A stretch of 64,000 nucleotides of DNA from NCBI RefSeq assembly GCF_964275005.1, contig NC_092688.1:23303440-23367439 (forward strand). Reading direction: 5' to 3'. Source of the stretch: Diadema setosum (lineage: Eukaryota; Echinodermata; Echinoidea; Diadematoida; Diadematidae). Every line of letters begins with the position of its first letter. The first letter of the stretch is position 1. Made by a program: the position numbers and the translations under genes. Below, piece after piece: positions 25,848-40,800 of this stretch. Under the pieces are notes generated by a model. The model was not told the origin of the DNA. It did not search any database and worked only from the letters and a program-made list of their open reading frames with translations.

Positions 25848-28800
25848 CATTATTATTATCATCATCATCATTATTATCATTATCATTATTATTATCATTA
25901 TTGATCATAGTTAGTGTAAAGGCAAAAATACCGTGATTACATGCTGCCGTATTAACATGACATATGGGCATAAGTTTTGGCTTGTGCAATCTTTTTTTTA
26001 ATTGTTAGAGATTTGTCTACATAATCCTGTGACAAATACACAGAATATGTTTTAGAAGCTTCTCATTTGACCTCAAGATGAAGGTATAGATAAATGAAAA
26101 ATCACAACAACTTGCCGTTTCTATACAGTTTTATTCATGGGCAAAAAGCTGTAACTTGGTTACTCTGATACATTTGGCCGTAGACCAGCCATTCAAGACT
26201 TCATACAGTGCATAGTGTTTTGATGACCGTATTATGTAACAACCACGACAGTATCAATTGCTGGTCAGTTTGCTTCCAATTAGTCTAATAGATTTGAATT
26301 CTTTTCAGCTGAAATATTAGCTCCACCCTTGTCCTTTCTCAATCATGTAACAAAATGCAACGTGTTTTTAAGCAATAATTTAAAGTAACATAATCTTATA
26401 TATTAAAAATGTTTTTGTATGTGTATGATTTTTTAACTTTAATCAGCTATTGCTGTTGTAGTTTTTGTTTTGCCTCTATGCTCTTTCTCGTGTTGTGAAT
26501 GCTATGTTTTGTTTTGTGTTATCTGTACTGTTTTATATGATATAAATTGATATACGGACTCACTGGAAAGCAGCCCTGCAGGGCTGCCTCATGAAGCTGA
26601 TAGTGATCTTAAACCTAATTGAGATAGATTAAACAACCAAATAAAACCAATTCATCGTTTTCTACTCAGCTATTTCAAGTTGTGTTTTTTATTGGGGACA
26701 AGATTTTATGTCATGTCTGTACCTCCTAAACTAATAGGTATTAAAAGGAGAAGAAGAAGATGAAAACACGTGATTGATTTCAACGTTAAGCGCATGCTTT
26801 TATAGACAAGCCTCCTGGACCAGTGGACTCCCAAAGACCCAGCAAGTGATGCAAGCCTCCTTTAACTCAAGGGAATTGTATTGCGCAGTACCTTGCATCT
26901 CATAAACACGGACTGACAGCTAGATGAGCGTGTACATAACGAATAAAAAAAGTAAATATTCGTGTCATCAAAGTTGGATGATTCACATCTGCCATGTCAG
27001 TCATTTAGCAATTGTTTGAAATATTCAGTTTTCAAGAGGCAGTTCAGACATCTTAAAGACAACATGGACGTATAATGACATCTACTAGTGATGAAAAAAC
27101 ACTCATGAATTAACCGACATTCAAGTTTATTTTCATAGTGAATAGGGTTGATTTTAGCACAATTGTTATTCACTTTGTAGTATCTCCGTCTATAGGCCGG
27201 CTCCTGGTCGGTTCGGAACCTAGCTCCACTTTCCACTCTTAAAACCTTTCAAATCTTTCTAACATGAATGACTCTCGGATATGTCTGATCCGGCACGTCA
27301 ACCAGGATGGAAGTAAAGTATATGTACATTCAAACAGAAGAACTCTCAGTTGAGATCATAGACAGAAGAATACTCACACTTTTATATATTTTCTTCTCCT
27401 TTTCCTTGTGCTTATCATGCTCTGCTAGAGGTTAACCCTGACCAGGAGATTTAAACGAATATATGGAATTTACATGCCTGTTGGCTCCTGGAAATTCATG
27501 ATGAAGTCAATATCACTTATGCGGTCAGATGGAATATCTAAAATGTGTCCCATTATAATTGTGTATATTTTATATTAATTTTTCTACCTTTTTTTTCCCT
27601 TCAGATTATTCAAACATTCACCCACAAAAACCTTCCAACCAAGATTCTGCCAGTGACATCATCTGTTAGTCATTGATAAAGTACTTGAATAAAAAAAAAA
27701 CAAACAAACATTGGATTGCACCTTTCCTTCTACCGAGCATAACTTGTATGTTTCCATGTTATTATATGATATGAATAATACAAAAACGATGCAGGGGAAC
27801 ATGCAACTTAAGCTCTGTCTAGGGAGAGTGCGTTCTAGTTTGCTTATAAGGTACTGTTTACCATTGGAAGTAGTGATTTAAAAAATGTTCGAGTTATCAC
27901 CTTTGATGCATATGTGTAGGTCAGTTGTATCACAAAACATTCTACCATATAAATATTTCGCAATAAAGCTTGAAATATATGGAGATATCACTCTTTTTCT
28001 TTTCTAAACCATAACTGTAGAAGATTTTGTCTAGTCTCACATTTTAGAACTATTTTAAAGCGCTTAAGCTGGGTTTTTGTTTCATCTACAAATTAATGGT
28101 AAATAATGCCTTTAATCACACTAGTACTTTAGCAATATTTGACAGATGAGGTCATCCCGAGTGGAATGAAATCCTAATTTGTTAACTCATCTCGGCCTTA
28201 AAAAATATAGTAGTTTTTAATCCACTTTTCATTTTCTCCATCTGTATCCCCTCATAGTACACGGACACAATCGGGTGACCTGATCGGTGGCAACTAATGA
28301 AGAAAGTTGCCGGCACTCTTTATCTTCTTTGGTCAAGCCATGAATTAGATGGTCAGCCTTTGCACGCATGTGTACATCCCCCTGTAAAAGATATCATTAG
28401 ACGTGTTTTTGGACTTTTGAATCGGCCTTTAATGCATCGCTGCAGACGAAACTGATATGTTTGATTGTCGTTGACGGTCTTATTCTTAGAACGGCCCCAC
28501 CCCACCAAGAATGGAAGACCAAGTGTATTGAACCGGAAAGCGGGTAGCTGTGAAACAGTTTCATAAAGTAACATTTAATAACGCCAATATCTCAGACTTT
28601 ATTGTGCCATTTGCAAAAGCATACATGTACGAGTTTGTGTTGAAAGTGGATTATTAGAAGTCAGCATTCTATAGGACTGCAATCAATCAGTCTGTGGAAA
28701 AGTACATTGACGCAAGAGGTTACCCATGGTCACTCATGATAAGGCAAATCTAGCAATGTTTATCGATGCGTTTCTTCAGAAAAAAAGGAGAACAAACCGC

Positions 28801-31800
28801 CAACTGCACCGTTAACGAACGCTCAAAGAGATGAGAGCCAGCACCGCGGGCGTTTATTTCGAAGAGGGTTGGCTTTTTAATCATCCGTCAGCTGTACCAC
28901 CTTTATCTTGGATGCTTTCTAATTACGGGACAAACTGCCTCCCACAGAACACTCTTGCCGGCCAAACGGACATGTACTCCTTATGGACAAGGATGAGCAA
29001 ACTAATCATCATCCAGCAGTTAGTCGACAAGGCGAGGGAATGCTTCTTTGCAAAGAACCTTATAATAGGAGATTTGAACTTTACTTTGCTTACAATCTGC
29101 TCCAGTGCTTATATGTGTATATGTGCGTATGTTGCTGCGATTTTTCAAATAGATATTAGCATCATTATTTGGGTATTGTATTTGACATTATGGCATAAAA
29201 CTTATTTGTCTGTATGTATTAAGAAGAGTTCCCTTCCATCAGGTGCTACATCAGTTTAACGTTAAATTCTTTCAAGGATTAAAATAAAACAAGGACCACC
29301 ATTGACAGGCAAATGGCCTTTATAGGTAACTCAATCCCTGCAATACCCATTTATAATTACATTTTCTGTTTTACATTTTTTTTTTTGCTCGTGAAAGAGT
29401 TGTTATGATATGTATACAAAATTAATTGTTATATGTTACGTATTAATAGATTTGAATAAATGAAAAGGATGATACAAACGGATGCATTGCCCACATTGTG
29501 TATATATTGTTATGTGTAATGCAAATAGCGTCAGGTTTCAAACCCACAAAGGTGGGTTTTATATATGAATTATGAACAATGAGCCAAATATATTTGTACG
29601 GTCAGGCTCTGTCGCTCTGTGATCGGATATCTTCAAACACACGGCACATAGGAAATCTCCATCAAGAATGGAGGGAAACTAAGATCACAGCAGAAGAAAG
29701 AGATTCCAGCCAACAAAAAGGACACTGTCAATTCAGGGAGATGGACAGATAAACAAAAAGATAGATAGAGAGAGAGAGATGGATTTGAACGAATTCACTG
29801 ACAGATAAACATTGCAAGAAATTAAAATTATAGGATTTTGAAAATGCTATATACTGGGTTAGTGGATAATCGTAAGAGAGTAAGACATTACTAGCTTGTT
29901 TTCTTTAAACATACCATGTCTGAATCTCGCATCGCAATTTTCTTCATGGTTTCGGCGAGATGCGCCCTCCATTTAGAGCTGTAATCATTTTAATCAACTC
30001 TAATGGAGTAACGGGCATGTAATTGCATAAATGGACGCGGAGAAGTAGGGGTATTGCTTATTGAGATCCTCTTCTCTTCACCTTTCCTCTATCCTCTCAC
30101 CCCCCCCCCCCTTCGGGCTCATGGAGTGAAGACTGAAATAATTGTACAAGATGTACCCATACATTAACTGGATTGCTGAAGAAGATTAGTGGGAGATCCC
30201 GCCATACCTAACGATTCCAAGACAATCAGAAAGAATGAAAGCTGCCTGGTCAACAACGTGATAACATTCCTCGTAGCCTTGAAATGTCTAGTTCTGATCC
30301 GTCTCATTATCGTAGTTTTCTGTCTATGTTAATAAGGAAACGCTGCATGACATGTAAAATAAATGTAGGAAATTAGCAGTTTCGTGCATCTTAACGTGTA
30401 CGTTTCTTTGACATTAACCTTCTGATATCGATGTGTATCTCCTGATCATAACTTTTATTTTACAAAATAAAGATGTTTGAGCTTAAATTTGTCATTTAGT
30501 AAATGACGGTGGTATTCCAAATACCCTGTATAATGACATTCAGCATGTGTTTCTGATATTACATTTATTTGTTGCTAACTTCTACGTTTAATAGAAACCT
30601 GTAGCAGATTTGATATTATGGCTCGAAATGTGATGCTTTGATTAAAGTATAAAAAAGTATGACAAGAGTTCTTGCTCTGCTTTGTTGCTGTTTTGGCTGT
30701 TTCAGTTTCCAGAAATAAGTCTCAGAAAAACGAGACAAATTAAAATAATTGTGAGATTTCCCATCGAACCGCTTTTCAAGTGTCTTCAGTGCAATTTTTC
30801 TAACAGCCGTTGTAGCCAACACGTATGCGCCTCTATTCGATGTACCAGCATTTTGTTTATAGGTGATCAAGGCATCAGATAGGAAGACACCAAAAAAAAT
30901 TTGTCCAGCAATGAGTGGACAGAAATACAAACTCTGTTTGTCTTGGTTGGATTTCTGTAACTATCATCTCACTTTCTAAGAACAATATAAAATATTATGA
31001 CGGTCTATAGAAGCTTCGTTATTTCATGGTGACTGCTGCGAATGCCACATGAGGATTCGAGTGAATACACCAACGTTCCCGGTAAGAATTGTGACGGAAA
31101 TTGCGTGTCGCTGAAAAGACTGCATGTTTCAGATTGGCGGTAAAACGAAACCGAGTGTGGCGACACTCGGATGAATATTTCCTTTCGATTTTACTTGATA
31201 TGACATCAACATCACTGAAAACAATTTGGCTATCTGATGAAATGTTTATGTACGTGGACACAAGATGTTCCGAGGCGTATGGCTCGAAATACAGGTTATC
31301 CAATATATCTCTAGCTCCTCGGTTGCCTCAGATTGCAGGAAGCGTCTACACCAATTTGTGTTATTTCAAAAAGGAGTATTTTCCCGCTGGCAATCACCCC
31401 AGGGGATCATATCTGCCTCCCCCTCAATACTCCGTCCACCCACAGGGCATCACATACCGCTGGAGACGCCATGGCTGATCGCGATTCGTCTTATGACTTT
31501 ACTGTCCTTTTTGTATTTTGATGAACCGTCAAAATTGGCTCGATGTCATATAGTTTTTCGTTAGACATCAATTGATGCCCGTAGGAATCAAAGTCCTGCC
31601 TCAGTAGCATTGAAGTACCATATCATATAGACCCAGCGAAGATATTTTGCTGGTCAACTTTTCTCTGTATTGCATTGCATAAAAGGGCATCCGGAAATTT
31701 TCACTTTAGAATGTATAGGTATCAAATATATTATATATATATGTATATATATCGGGAAAATATTTTGGAATATAGGATATCTTGATGATGACGGTTGTTT

Positions 31801-34800
31801 GTCAGGACATATACTCATGCACAAACACACACACACACACACACACACAAAGAACACACACCACACACACACACATCACACACACACACACGCACGCACG
31901 CACACACATACATACACAAGCGCTGAATATACCATTGTTTTGCTTTTTGTGCTGCCAGAGAGTAAAAAATGCCCATGCCAAAGGTCAATGGGGGAACAAA
32001 AAAGCGATGTCATACATTATTTACTGTCTCTCACGGCATAACTGGGTGCACGTATGGATTGCATTATACTCTTGATCGTTCACATCCTTGAAGTATATAA
32101 TTACCAACAACTATGTCTGGATTTGTCGTGGACAGTGCACTGCATCCTTTCCCCATGAACAGGAATAGAAATGTTGAGATCATGCTGGAATGACAGTTCG
32201 GTTCTTTGTTAGAGGAACGAAACTGGGGCAATTTCAAGGGGGGGGGGGGGATATGTCAGGATTTGCCCATTATTGGTAAAGCAAACCATCAAAGAAATCA
32301 TCGTGACTCACATTACTTTACACCGGTGATCTTCGATTTATTAATTTCTAGACCATTCATAAAAGAGTTTTAACTTTGTCAATACATTAATCAAATTGAT
32401 TGCATTCCTTTAGAAAGAAGTTCATTAGTCTTTAAAAAATGCATTCCATTTAAAACCTCACTATACGTCAATTCATGAAACATTTTCCTATTTTCCCCAC
32501 ATGGCAATGTCACGTTTTCTTTATCAAGAGTGTATGTGATGATATATGCTCTGTCGAATAACTCTTAAACTATTCACATCTTCAGTAGATCGTTAGATGG
32601 GAACGTATTAAATAGATATTCGCACCCTTCAATGTAGAGTCATGGACATAATAGATAAACTATTTTTATAAAGGCACAATCATTCCTGGGACATTTTTTT
32701 TTTTTGTTAAATGTTATGGCGTCTTCTTAATGCATATTGTCCCTAACGTTTATTAAAAGAACTTTCAGTAGGTGGTAAGCAGGGGAAAATGTGGATTGAA
32801 AATAAGATAATAACGTTTATCAATGTCTCCCAGAGAGCATGATTTCGTAACATATACATCTATGCATGGTCTTGCACGCGTACAATATGTTATCAGCAAA
32901 TTAGTTTTGAAACAAGTTTAATTCATCTTAGCCATTAGTTAAATTACCATTTCACAAAATTCGCCTTCAGTTTAACTTGTCAAGCTATATGTATTGTGTT
33001 AATTTATTTCTAAAGTAGCAAATGATAATGATATAAATGATAATAATGAAGTGAGATGATACAGACGATAAATTGGCTGAAGGCGGAGAATGAAATATCA
33101 ATACTGGCTAGTGTGAAATACTCGCTGATTTAATGAAACTACATTATAAAAATGTCATTCTTTTTGATGGTCCCTACTGGATCTTCAATGCGTTTTCAGC
33201 TCTTACGCTTTCGTATGCGTATGTTTGTTTGTTCATTGTTTCACTAATTCCGGAAATAAACGTAAACCTGTTCAGGGCTGTCTCTGAGCAAAACAATAAA
33301 AGAAATAAATACTATTTAAGCATGAAATATTTTAAGAGAGAGAGAGAGAGAGAGGTGAATGTGAATGCTTTCGGAATAATTATATCAACTTTACAGCTAT
33401 AGAACGTTTGTTAAATCCTGCATTCCACTACATTCGAATCTTCTGAAATATTAATCTTGCATTTCGTTAAACATTGTTGTTTTCCATGTTAGTTATTTTT
33501 CTGTTGAATAAAGATATGGGCATGATAACACAGATCTAAGAACAAATTCAAAGTTATTTGTGTCATAAAGTGGTGTCCCCTTTCCATTTGTTGCATACTG
33601 TTCTGCAACTAATATGTTGGTCAAAACAAAGACGGCATCAAGCATCGCGTCTTCTGGCCTTTAGTGGCTAAATGATGGTTCCGTCTTACTTTGTCCGACC
33701 ATTTCATCCTTTGAACGGCATTTGCTTCATTTCGAACGACCGTAGAAACCTCCGCATATTCAAAGAGATTTGATAGAGGTCACGTTTTCTTATTGGTGCA
33801 TGGGTCTGATTAAAATTAGCTCTAAAAGGATACCTGAGCGTACTATAGGAGTAGGATGAAATATACATGTCGTCTACGAAGATACGGAGAAGATAATATT
33901 GAGTAGACGTGGACAGATTTTTTCATTTGTCATTGTTGACCAAACATCAGATGACTCATGGAATCTAATACGCTGATCCATTGCCTTTGAAACGCGGCTT
34001 GGCTAGACTGCATAAAAGGTGAAGTTGGCTCAGGAGGTATGCGCCTTGAAATTTCGATAGTTTACCAGACCCCAGCACACCTGCATGTCACTAGTGGTCT
34101 CTACGTGTGGAAGATTCAGAGAAACCGCGCCAGTAAATATTTCAAAGCTACCGCAACTCATCACATTGTGCAACAAATATTCATAGTAAGAGCACACGAA
34201 ATACTGGAAGCTTAGTATCATTGCAACTGTAAGAATAGAGTGTGGGGAGATCTGTTACTGCTGTAGCTGTACTTGGTGAGGTGCTTATCATTAGTAACAA
34301 CTAAATACAAATACTGTGTTCTTCGTTTACTTATGTATGTATGTTCACAGAAAGAATACGCTGCGTGATACGGATGATATCTGCTGGATAGTCCTCTTCT
34401 ACTCAACATCAATCCAATAGGCCCTGCTATATAGTTGTAATTGACCAGAATCTCTCCTTAGGCAGAATCTGTGGAAGACCAGTCGTATTAATCTAAGGTG
34501 ACACTGATTAAAGCTTAGCATCGCTCGGCTATAAATGCATTGCTAGGATAAACCACTCTGTGGGGAATTCCTCTTTAACGTTCAGCTTCCAACCGGCTTC
34601 CAACCATCCATACACAAGGAATAATAATCTTCTCATGGGAGATATTGTTGTTTTTGTTTGTTTCTCAATGTATTTCTTTTTTTCATCCCTTGAGCGGATA
34701 AACTGATACAAACAAGACCAAGTCGATGTAGTCAATTTGTCAATCAGTTGAAGACAACGTCTATTATGCTGTTCATGTATGACTTGCGATTATTTTTGTC

Positions 34801-37800
34801 TGTCTGTAATGCACCTGGGTTTGACCAGTGAGCTATTAAAGTCAAATATCGTTTCACTCATGTAGCTAGTGCTCAGCGCGTGCCTTACCTTGTTTTAACA
34901 TAAAACCTGTCTGTGTTCCATGTCCTAAATAACACTATCAGTACTTTTCTTTTTTTTACTAAGAAATCCCTCTGTGCTAAAGCACAATCACCATGTGCTC
35001 AACCGATATACACACAAACAAAAAGATGGAGGTTCGTTCACATTCATTTTATACCTGTGCAAGTGGAGTATGTAATCATATCGTTTAAAAGTGGAATTCA
35101 CACGCACATAAATTAGCAGGATACAAATCTCGAGATTTTCGTCGGGATTGGAATGTCGAGATTTTTGCCCGTGTAGACACATAAATCCAACCAATAGTAA
35201 TCGCAATCGGCATCGCGATGCAAATCCCACGAAATTTTGCGCGTTTGAACGTGATTATATGTCGAGATTTTATGTCCCATCATTCAAAGCGCACATCAAA
35301 ACAGCTTGCGCGCACCACATTTGGGATCTTCAGATTTTCGAGACATAATGAAAACTAGTGGACATTTGCTACCTTTCCGCGCGTGTGCATACGCGTACGT
35401 CGCTATAACACGTAATTTGCAAGGGCAAAATATGACAATGTCTCGCTTTTCTAATAAAATCTCTTTGTTCCAGTTAACTTTTTCACTTGGGGCGAGTATC
35501 ATTTGAAAGCGGAAATTGTCTACTATGTGATGACATTCAAAAGTTTATGACAGGGGCAATAGTCATATTGCACTTTTTGTTTCAAAGTTGTTACGCATTC
35601 ACTTTTTTAGGCAAGAGTCTATGGGAAATGATTCCAAATCCAGCAAGTTCACGTGCACCTGCACACGCCAAAGGCCATAACTCGAGAATGCAGGCACGTA
35701 TCGACTTGGGGCGAACGGTTTTAGAAAGAGCATATACTAAGCTTGACCACCATGTAAAACTCATTGCGATTGGTCAAAAGATCTCGTTGCACTTTTGTCC
35801 TGAAAAGTTTTGCATAAAATGTAAAATGCCTCCAAATGGAGGGAAACCGCCCATGACGTAATGCGACTTTTCCATTCGCAGTTCGGGGGAGTAGTAACTC
35901 TTGGGCATTCCCGCGCAAAGAGGCTGACAATGACCATTGCTTCGACTCGGTGAATCGACGGATTTGTTTCCAGTTTCTTTCTTTAGCAGAATATTTAGGA
36001 AAATGAAGATAAGATATATGATTTCATGGTTCTTATAACGACGAAATTTTGTCATTTATGAGGGATAGTATAGTTAACTGGTGAAATAAAATCCCGAAAT
36101 CGCTTTGTTCTGCAGTGGAAAAGTAGCGTAAACGCTTAGCTGCGTATAGTCCCACACGTACAAAACTATGTACTTTATTTATCATGAGTGTGAAGACTGC
36201 ATTGGTAACCGGTAAGATTGTGTACTTTTGTAGCGTCAAATTTCAACTTTACGTGTTTTATTATATTTTACATATATGTGGAATGTGTGCGTGTGTGTGT
36301 GTGTGCTCGTATGGTCTACGGGAGAGACGGGTGACAAAGGTGCGCTGCATGTGATGATACGGTTACCCCTATTTCCAACAATGGAGCAATCCCGTCTCGT
36401 CTTACGAGGAGCCCGTAGCCAGTCGGGCGTATAGTAAAGTAAACAAAGCGGAGCTGTGAACGGGGCGGACACGCATGGACTTTTTGTCCAAATCTAGTCA
36501 AAAGTTTTCACTATGGGGGACGCTCAGAGGGGGAAAAACCCCCCTGTTCTGAGCATGCACAGAATCGCGTATCACAGTCGATCTATTTATAGCTCGCGTC
36601 GTCTGAGTTTTCATTACGCGTTCTGTGCTATTTTACGTCCGCTCAAATTACGACGTAGAGAGCTACTCTGATGCACCGATCATAATGGGGGAGCCATTTT
36701 ATTTCTATAGGTTGCGTCTCGGCGTATCAAATCTAAAGCTGCTTTTCAACACGACGCAGGGACGAGGAGAACGTCCAGCTCAATCGTCGTCTTAAACGTC
36801 TGCGCCGCAAATCTAAAGCTCCCCCTGTGACACTCAAGAACAAAGGGCAAAGAGAAGCGCACTCAATAAAACGCACACTATGCGCATATTAGCTGGATAT
36901 TTCTGTCCTGTGAACGCTCGCAAAGAATCTCGAGATATGGATCGTTATCCCATTATTTTGTACGTGTGAATGCGGCTGTTGGAGCTTTGTTCAGTCACCA
37001 ACCTGGAATGCATCATCAGTAATGCGTTATCTCCCTGCATCCGTTTCATTTCCTATTTACAATAAGTTCACTAAGGGATATTGATAATTGCTCCTAACAA
37101 TGCTTACAAAGATACCGACAGCTCTTTTGCTCATTCACGTATACCTATAGACGCAAGTATTATACCCCTCAATTAGGCGCATTTGATAGCATAAAATACT
37201 CGTAAAATTATTACGTTTAGTGCACCCCTTTGGAAATACAATTATTTCATGTCAGTAGATCTGATGGGTATTTGATTAGGAATAATCCATAATTGCAGCA
37301 CATTGGCCTATTGATAGGTCACAACAATTGCTGATCTTCCTGTGAAATGTCACTGTACTTTAAAAGTAGGATTTCCCCCCATTATTACCTCCTTTCTGCG
37401 TCATCCTTGCAGTTGCCTCGTGTCTTCTATCCCCAATTTCGCCTGAAGTTGTTCTGTTTTATGCACGATCCACATAACTTACAATAAAAACCTTGTCACA
37501 CACACATCCGCACATCCGGTGACTCGCCCGCTTGAACGATTGGCACGTTTGTCCTGACACTAACTGCCAACAAACGAGGATCTCCCAATCCCTCTATATA
37601 CGGTATCACGATGACATTCGTGCATACGTCCTTGGACTTTATTCTCTCGTCCTGGGATAGGATGTTCGTACATACGCACGATGTCTTTTTCGACCCAAAT
37701 ATTATATAAATAGGTAACTGCCAAAGGTAATGATTGCTTCAGGGCTAGATGGTAGACTCGAAGATCTGTGACAATATTGAAGAGAAAGCTACCCTGGATT

Positions 37801-40800
37801 TGATATTACCATGTCATTTCATGAGGGAGTGTGGTATTATGAGCCCGAATTGGTAATACGGCAACATTTTGGGTAATGACTGTAAAATGAAACAATGGAG
37901 TACATCGAACTAAATGACTAAAAGACATCAGAATTCTGTGGTTAGGTTTTGATTTAATGTAATACGTTTCTACTCGCCTTTCCTCGGTGGACATACAGCT
38001 GACCTAAATCTAGTTTTATGTACACTAAGTCTTGTAATCACATCTTTCAAAATGCGTCTTAACCGTATCCTATCCTCAAAGCATGCAATTTTACGTGATA
38101 AATCGGGCATCTATGCAGTTTCGTCATCATTAATCCTCTTTTCGCTAGTTCTGTGAATCACTGTATCCTTCGACTCTCAATTTACTTCTCGTCTGCTGTC
38201 ATTTGAAGCCAACGTCTTTTCTGCACCATCGACGTACATCCATCACATTGTCTATGTGAACTACTGTGCAGCGAGACCTCCACTCAAATACCAGCGACAG
38301 CACTGGAAGCAATCTCGTTATGACGCATTTGCGTTTGAAGCAAAACGATAAAAAATTGAACAAAACGAAACAAAACAAATTCGACAATGTAACAGAATAT
38401 CACATTTGTCACAATAAATCACCTGCCATGGGTACTTGAAAAACACCCATGCTACACGCCACCCTCAATTCTGAGATGGTAAGATCGAGTTATGACCAGA
38501 TAACGAAGTGAAAGTCGATGTCGATACATTATCTTAACAGTGACTACACTCCCTGCTATCAGTGATGCACTTGGGCTATAGATGGCATTGGTGACTGTTT
38601 GTATACACAGATGTTTATTTCTACTTCTGACAGCAGTCTTGCCCGCTGTGATAATAGTTTGAAGTGAGGCTATGTTTATGAAGTGATAACGACCAAACGT
38701 ATCGGTACTGGCCTTCTCGTTGTCAGCTACAGAGCGTAAGTAAAAGATAAGCTGTCAACAATAGGGCGAACCAACCTTAATGTTAACGTGGACAAGGCGA
38801 ACACACTCTCACAGAATACTTCGGTGGCTGATAAAGCAGAACTGCCGAGACACTGTGTGCCTATATACATGGTCATCTTGGTGTCTATATATGAAAAGGT
38901 CAATACTTTCAGTTCGTACAGAGATTACTGAGTAACTCTTCATGCAACAGAGTAGCAGCTTACATTATTCACAGAGATTTTCTCTAATTCATTTGTTTAT
39001 TTATTTATTCATTTACTTGTTTATTTATGTATTTATTTATTCATCTATCTATCCTTCTGTTGTTGCTCTTCGTGAATAAGATCTTACATGCTACATCTGT
39101 ACTATTAGGAATACCAAGTGAAAAAACCCCACTAGCTTTCTTTTTGATTGTAAAGATCTAGCATATACAATCTTATTCAAGGAGAGTAACAATAACAACA
39201 ACAAAAAAGAAAATTAGAAAAGATAATAACCTCTGTAACTACGCCCTCTCGGCAAAGAAGAATAAAATACGAATAAATAAATAATCTTTTCAAATAAAAA
39301 TTCATTTCAATGTGGGACCAAGAAGAAAACCAAAACACAGACTGCCCTCTCCAGGAAGTCAAAGCTTTGTCTGGCTTTTCCAAGGCGTCTACCTTGGTCT
39401 TATACAAACACTAACCTTTACACATTCACGCACTGTTTTTAAACAAGGATTGCACCCTGAAAAGGCTATTATAAAGCTACAACAATAGGACAAAGAGACA
39501 TAAACACAGGATTATTACAAGAGGTGCCAGCAACTTCCTTAACTGCCAGGGAAGGATAAAGACACTGAATGGGGCACAGACAAAATAAGGGTGACAATAT
39601 TATTGCTGCTGTACCAGTGACAATGTTCGAAGCTTAAACTAGTGTGTCTGTGATCTTGCTCTTCTTAGTTGGGGACTCCAGGGCCAATTACTGATAATAG
39701 GACATTGAACTCGACTGTGGTCTATCTAGAGCAAAAATAGTATTAACTGTACTGCTTGCCATCGGGAGCAGTGATTTAAAAATGTTTGGGATATCACGTT
39801 TGGTGCATATGTGTAGGTCAGTTGCATCATAAAACATCCTACCATTATATATATATAAAAAAGATCGCAATAAACCTAGTAGATATAAGAAAATATCACT
39901 CTTTTTCAAAATAACAAAATATGCCAACAAATTATCCCTGAATATAGAAAAAACTTATTATATGGTATTCAGTAATTCTTTGAATGTTGTCCCACATGAG
40001 ATCAAAATAAATGATATATGTTTAACGCAGGTCAATAACGCAAAGTTTTTAGGGCTTTGGATTGACCGAGAATTATCCTGGAAAACTCATATTAATTTTG
40101 TAAGTAAAATTTTGTCCAGAAATATTGGAATTTTAAACAAGCTTAAACATTTGTTCCCTGTTTATATTTTGCAGAGTATATATTCTTCTTTAATATCTCC
40201 ACACTTTAATTATGGAATTTTGGCGTGGGGAAATGCAATCAATTTACTATTAGATTCCCTTCTTCGTATTCAAAAGCGTGCAATAAGAATTATAAACCAC
40301 GCCGGATATTTTGCTCATACCAACTGTTTTTTTTCATCAAAACAGAATTCTGAAAATTCCAGACCTATTTCATTATAATCTTGAAATTTTCATGTATAAA
40401 CTAACAACTAATGAGTTACCATCCGTTTTTATTCACATGTTCAAAAGAAATCGCTCTATTCATTGCTACCCCACTCGTCAGAGTCACGCTTATCACCTTC
40501 CCCGTACTCGCACTATTTTTGCAAAGAAAACAATTATGTTTACTGGACCCAGATACTGGAATGACCTCCCTCAAGATATTACTTCTTCCTTATCCTTATT
40601 CACCTTCAAACGCAAACTAAAACGGCTATTACTTAGTGGATACACACTACCCGGCTCTTAGCAACATTTTTTTTTTTTTTTTTAATACCCCCAGTCTTTT
40701 GTCTTTGTCTGCAGCTCCAAGTTATTTGACGATACCGTTATAGCACTTTTTGTGTGAGTGTGTGTGTGTAAACACGGCGAAATATGTACAGTCTCGTTTA

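Noticed and set aside
25696..25989. Asn/Ile- and Asp-rich open frames
   Set aside because: They are translations of the (AAT)n/(ATT)n microsatellite on each strand.
28831..29259. 142-codon plus-strand open frame
   Set aside because: Long for chance, with a hydrophobic C-terminal part, but no family motif, no splice context and AT-rich codons. I cannot support a gene.
31101..31564. 125- and 99-codon overlapping plus-strand frames
   Set aside because: A WLSDEMF word faintly recalls DDE transposases, but the required order of catalytic residues and neighbours is absent.
31654..32075. Open frames with His-Thr or Cys-Val repeats
   Set aside because: They translate the (CA)n repeat; no domain on either side.
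35487..35861. 124-codon plus-strand open frame
   Set aside because: No recognisable motif and it overlaps equally long frames on the other strand; treated as chance.
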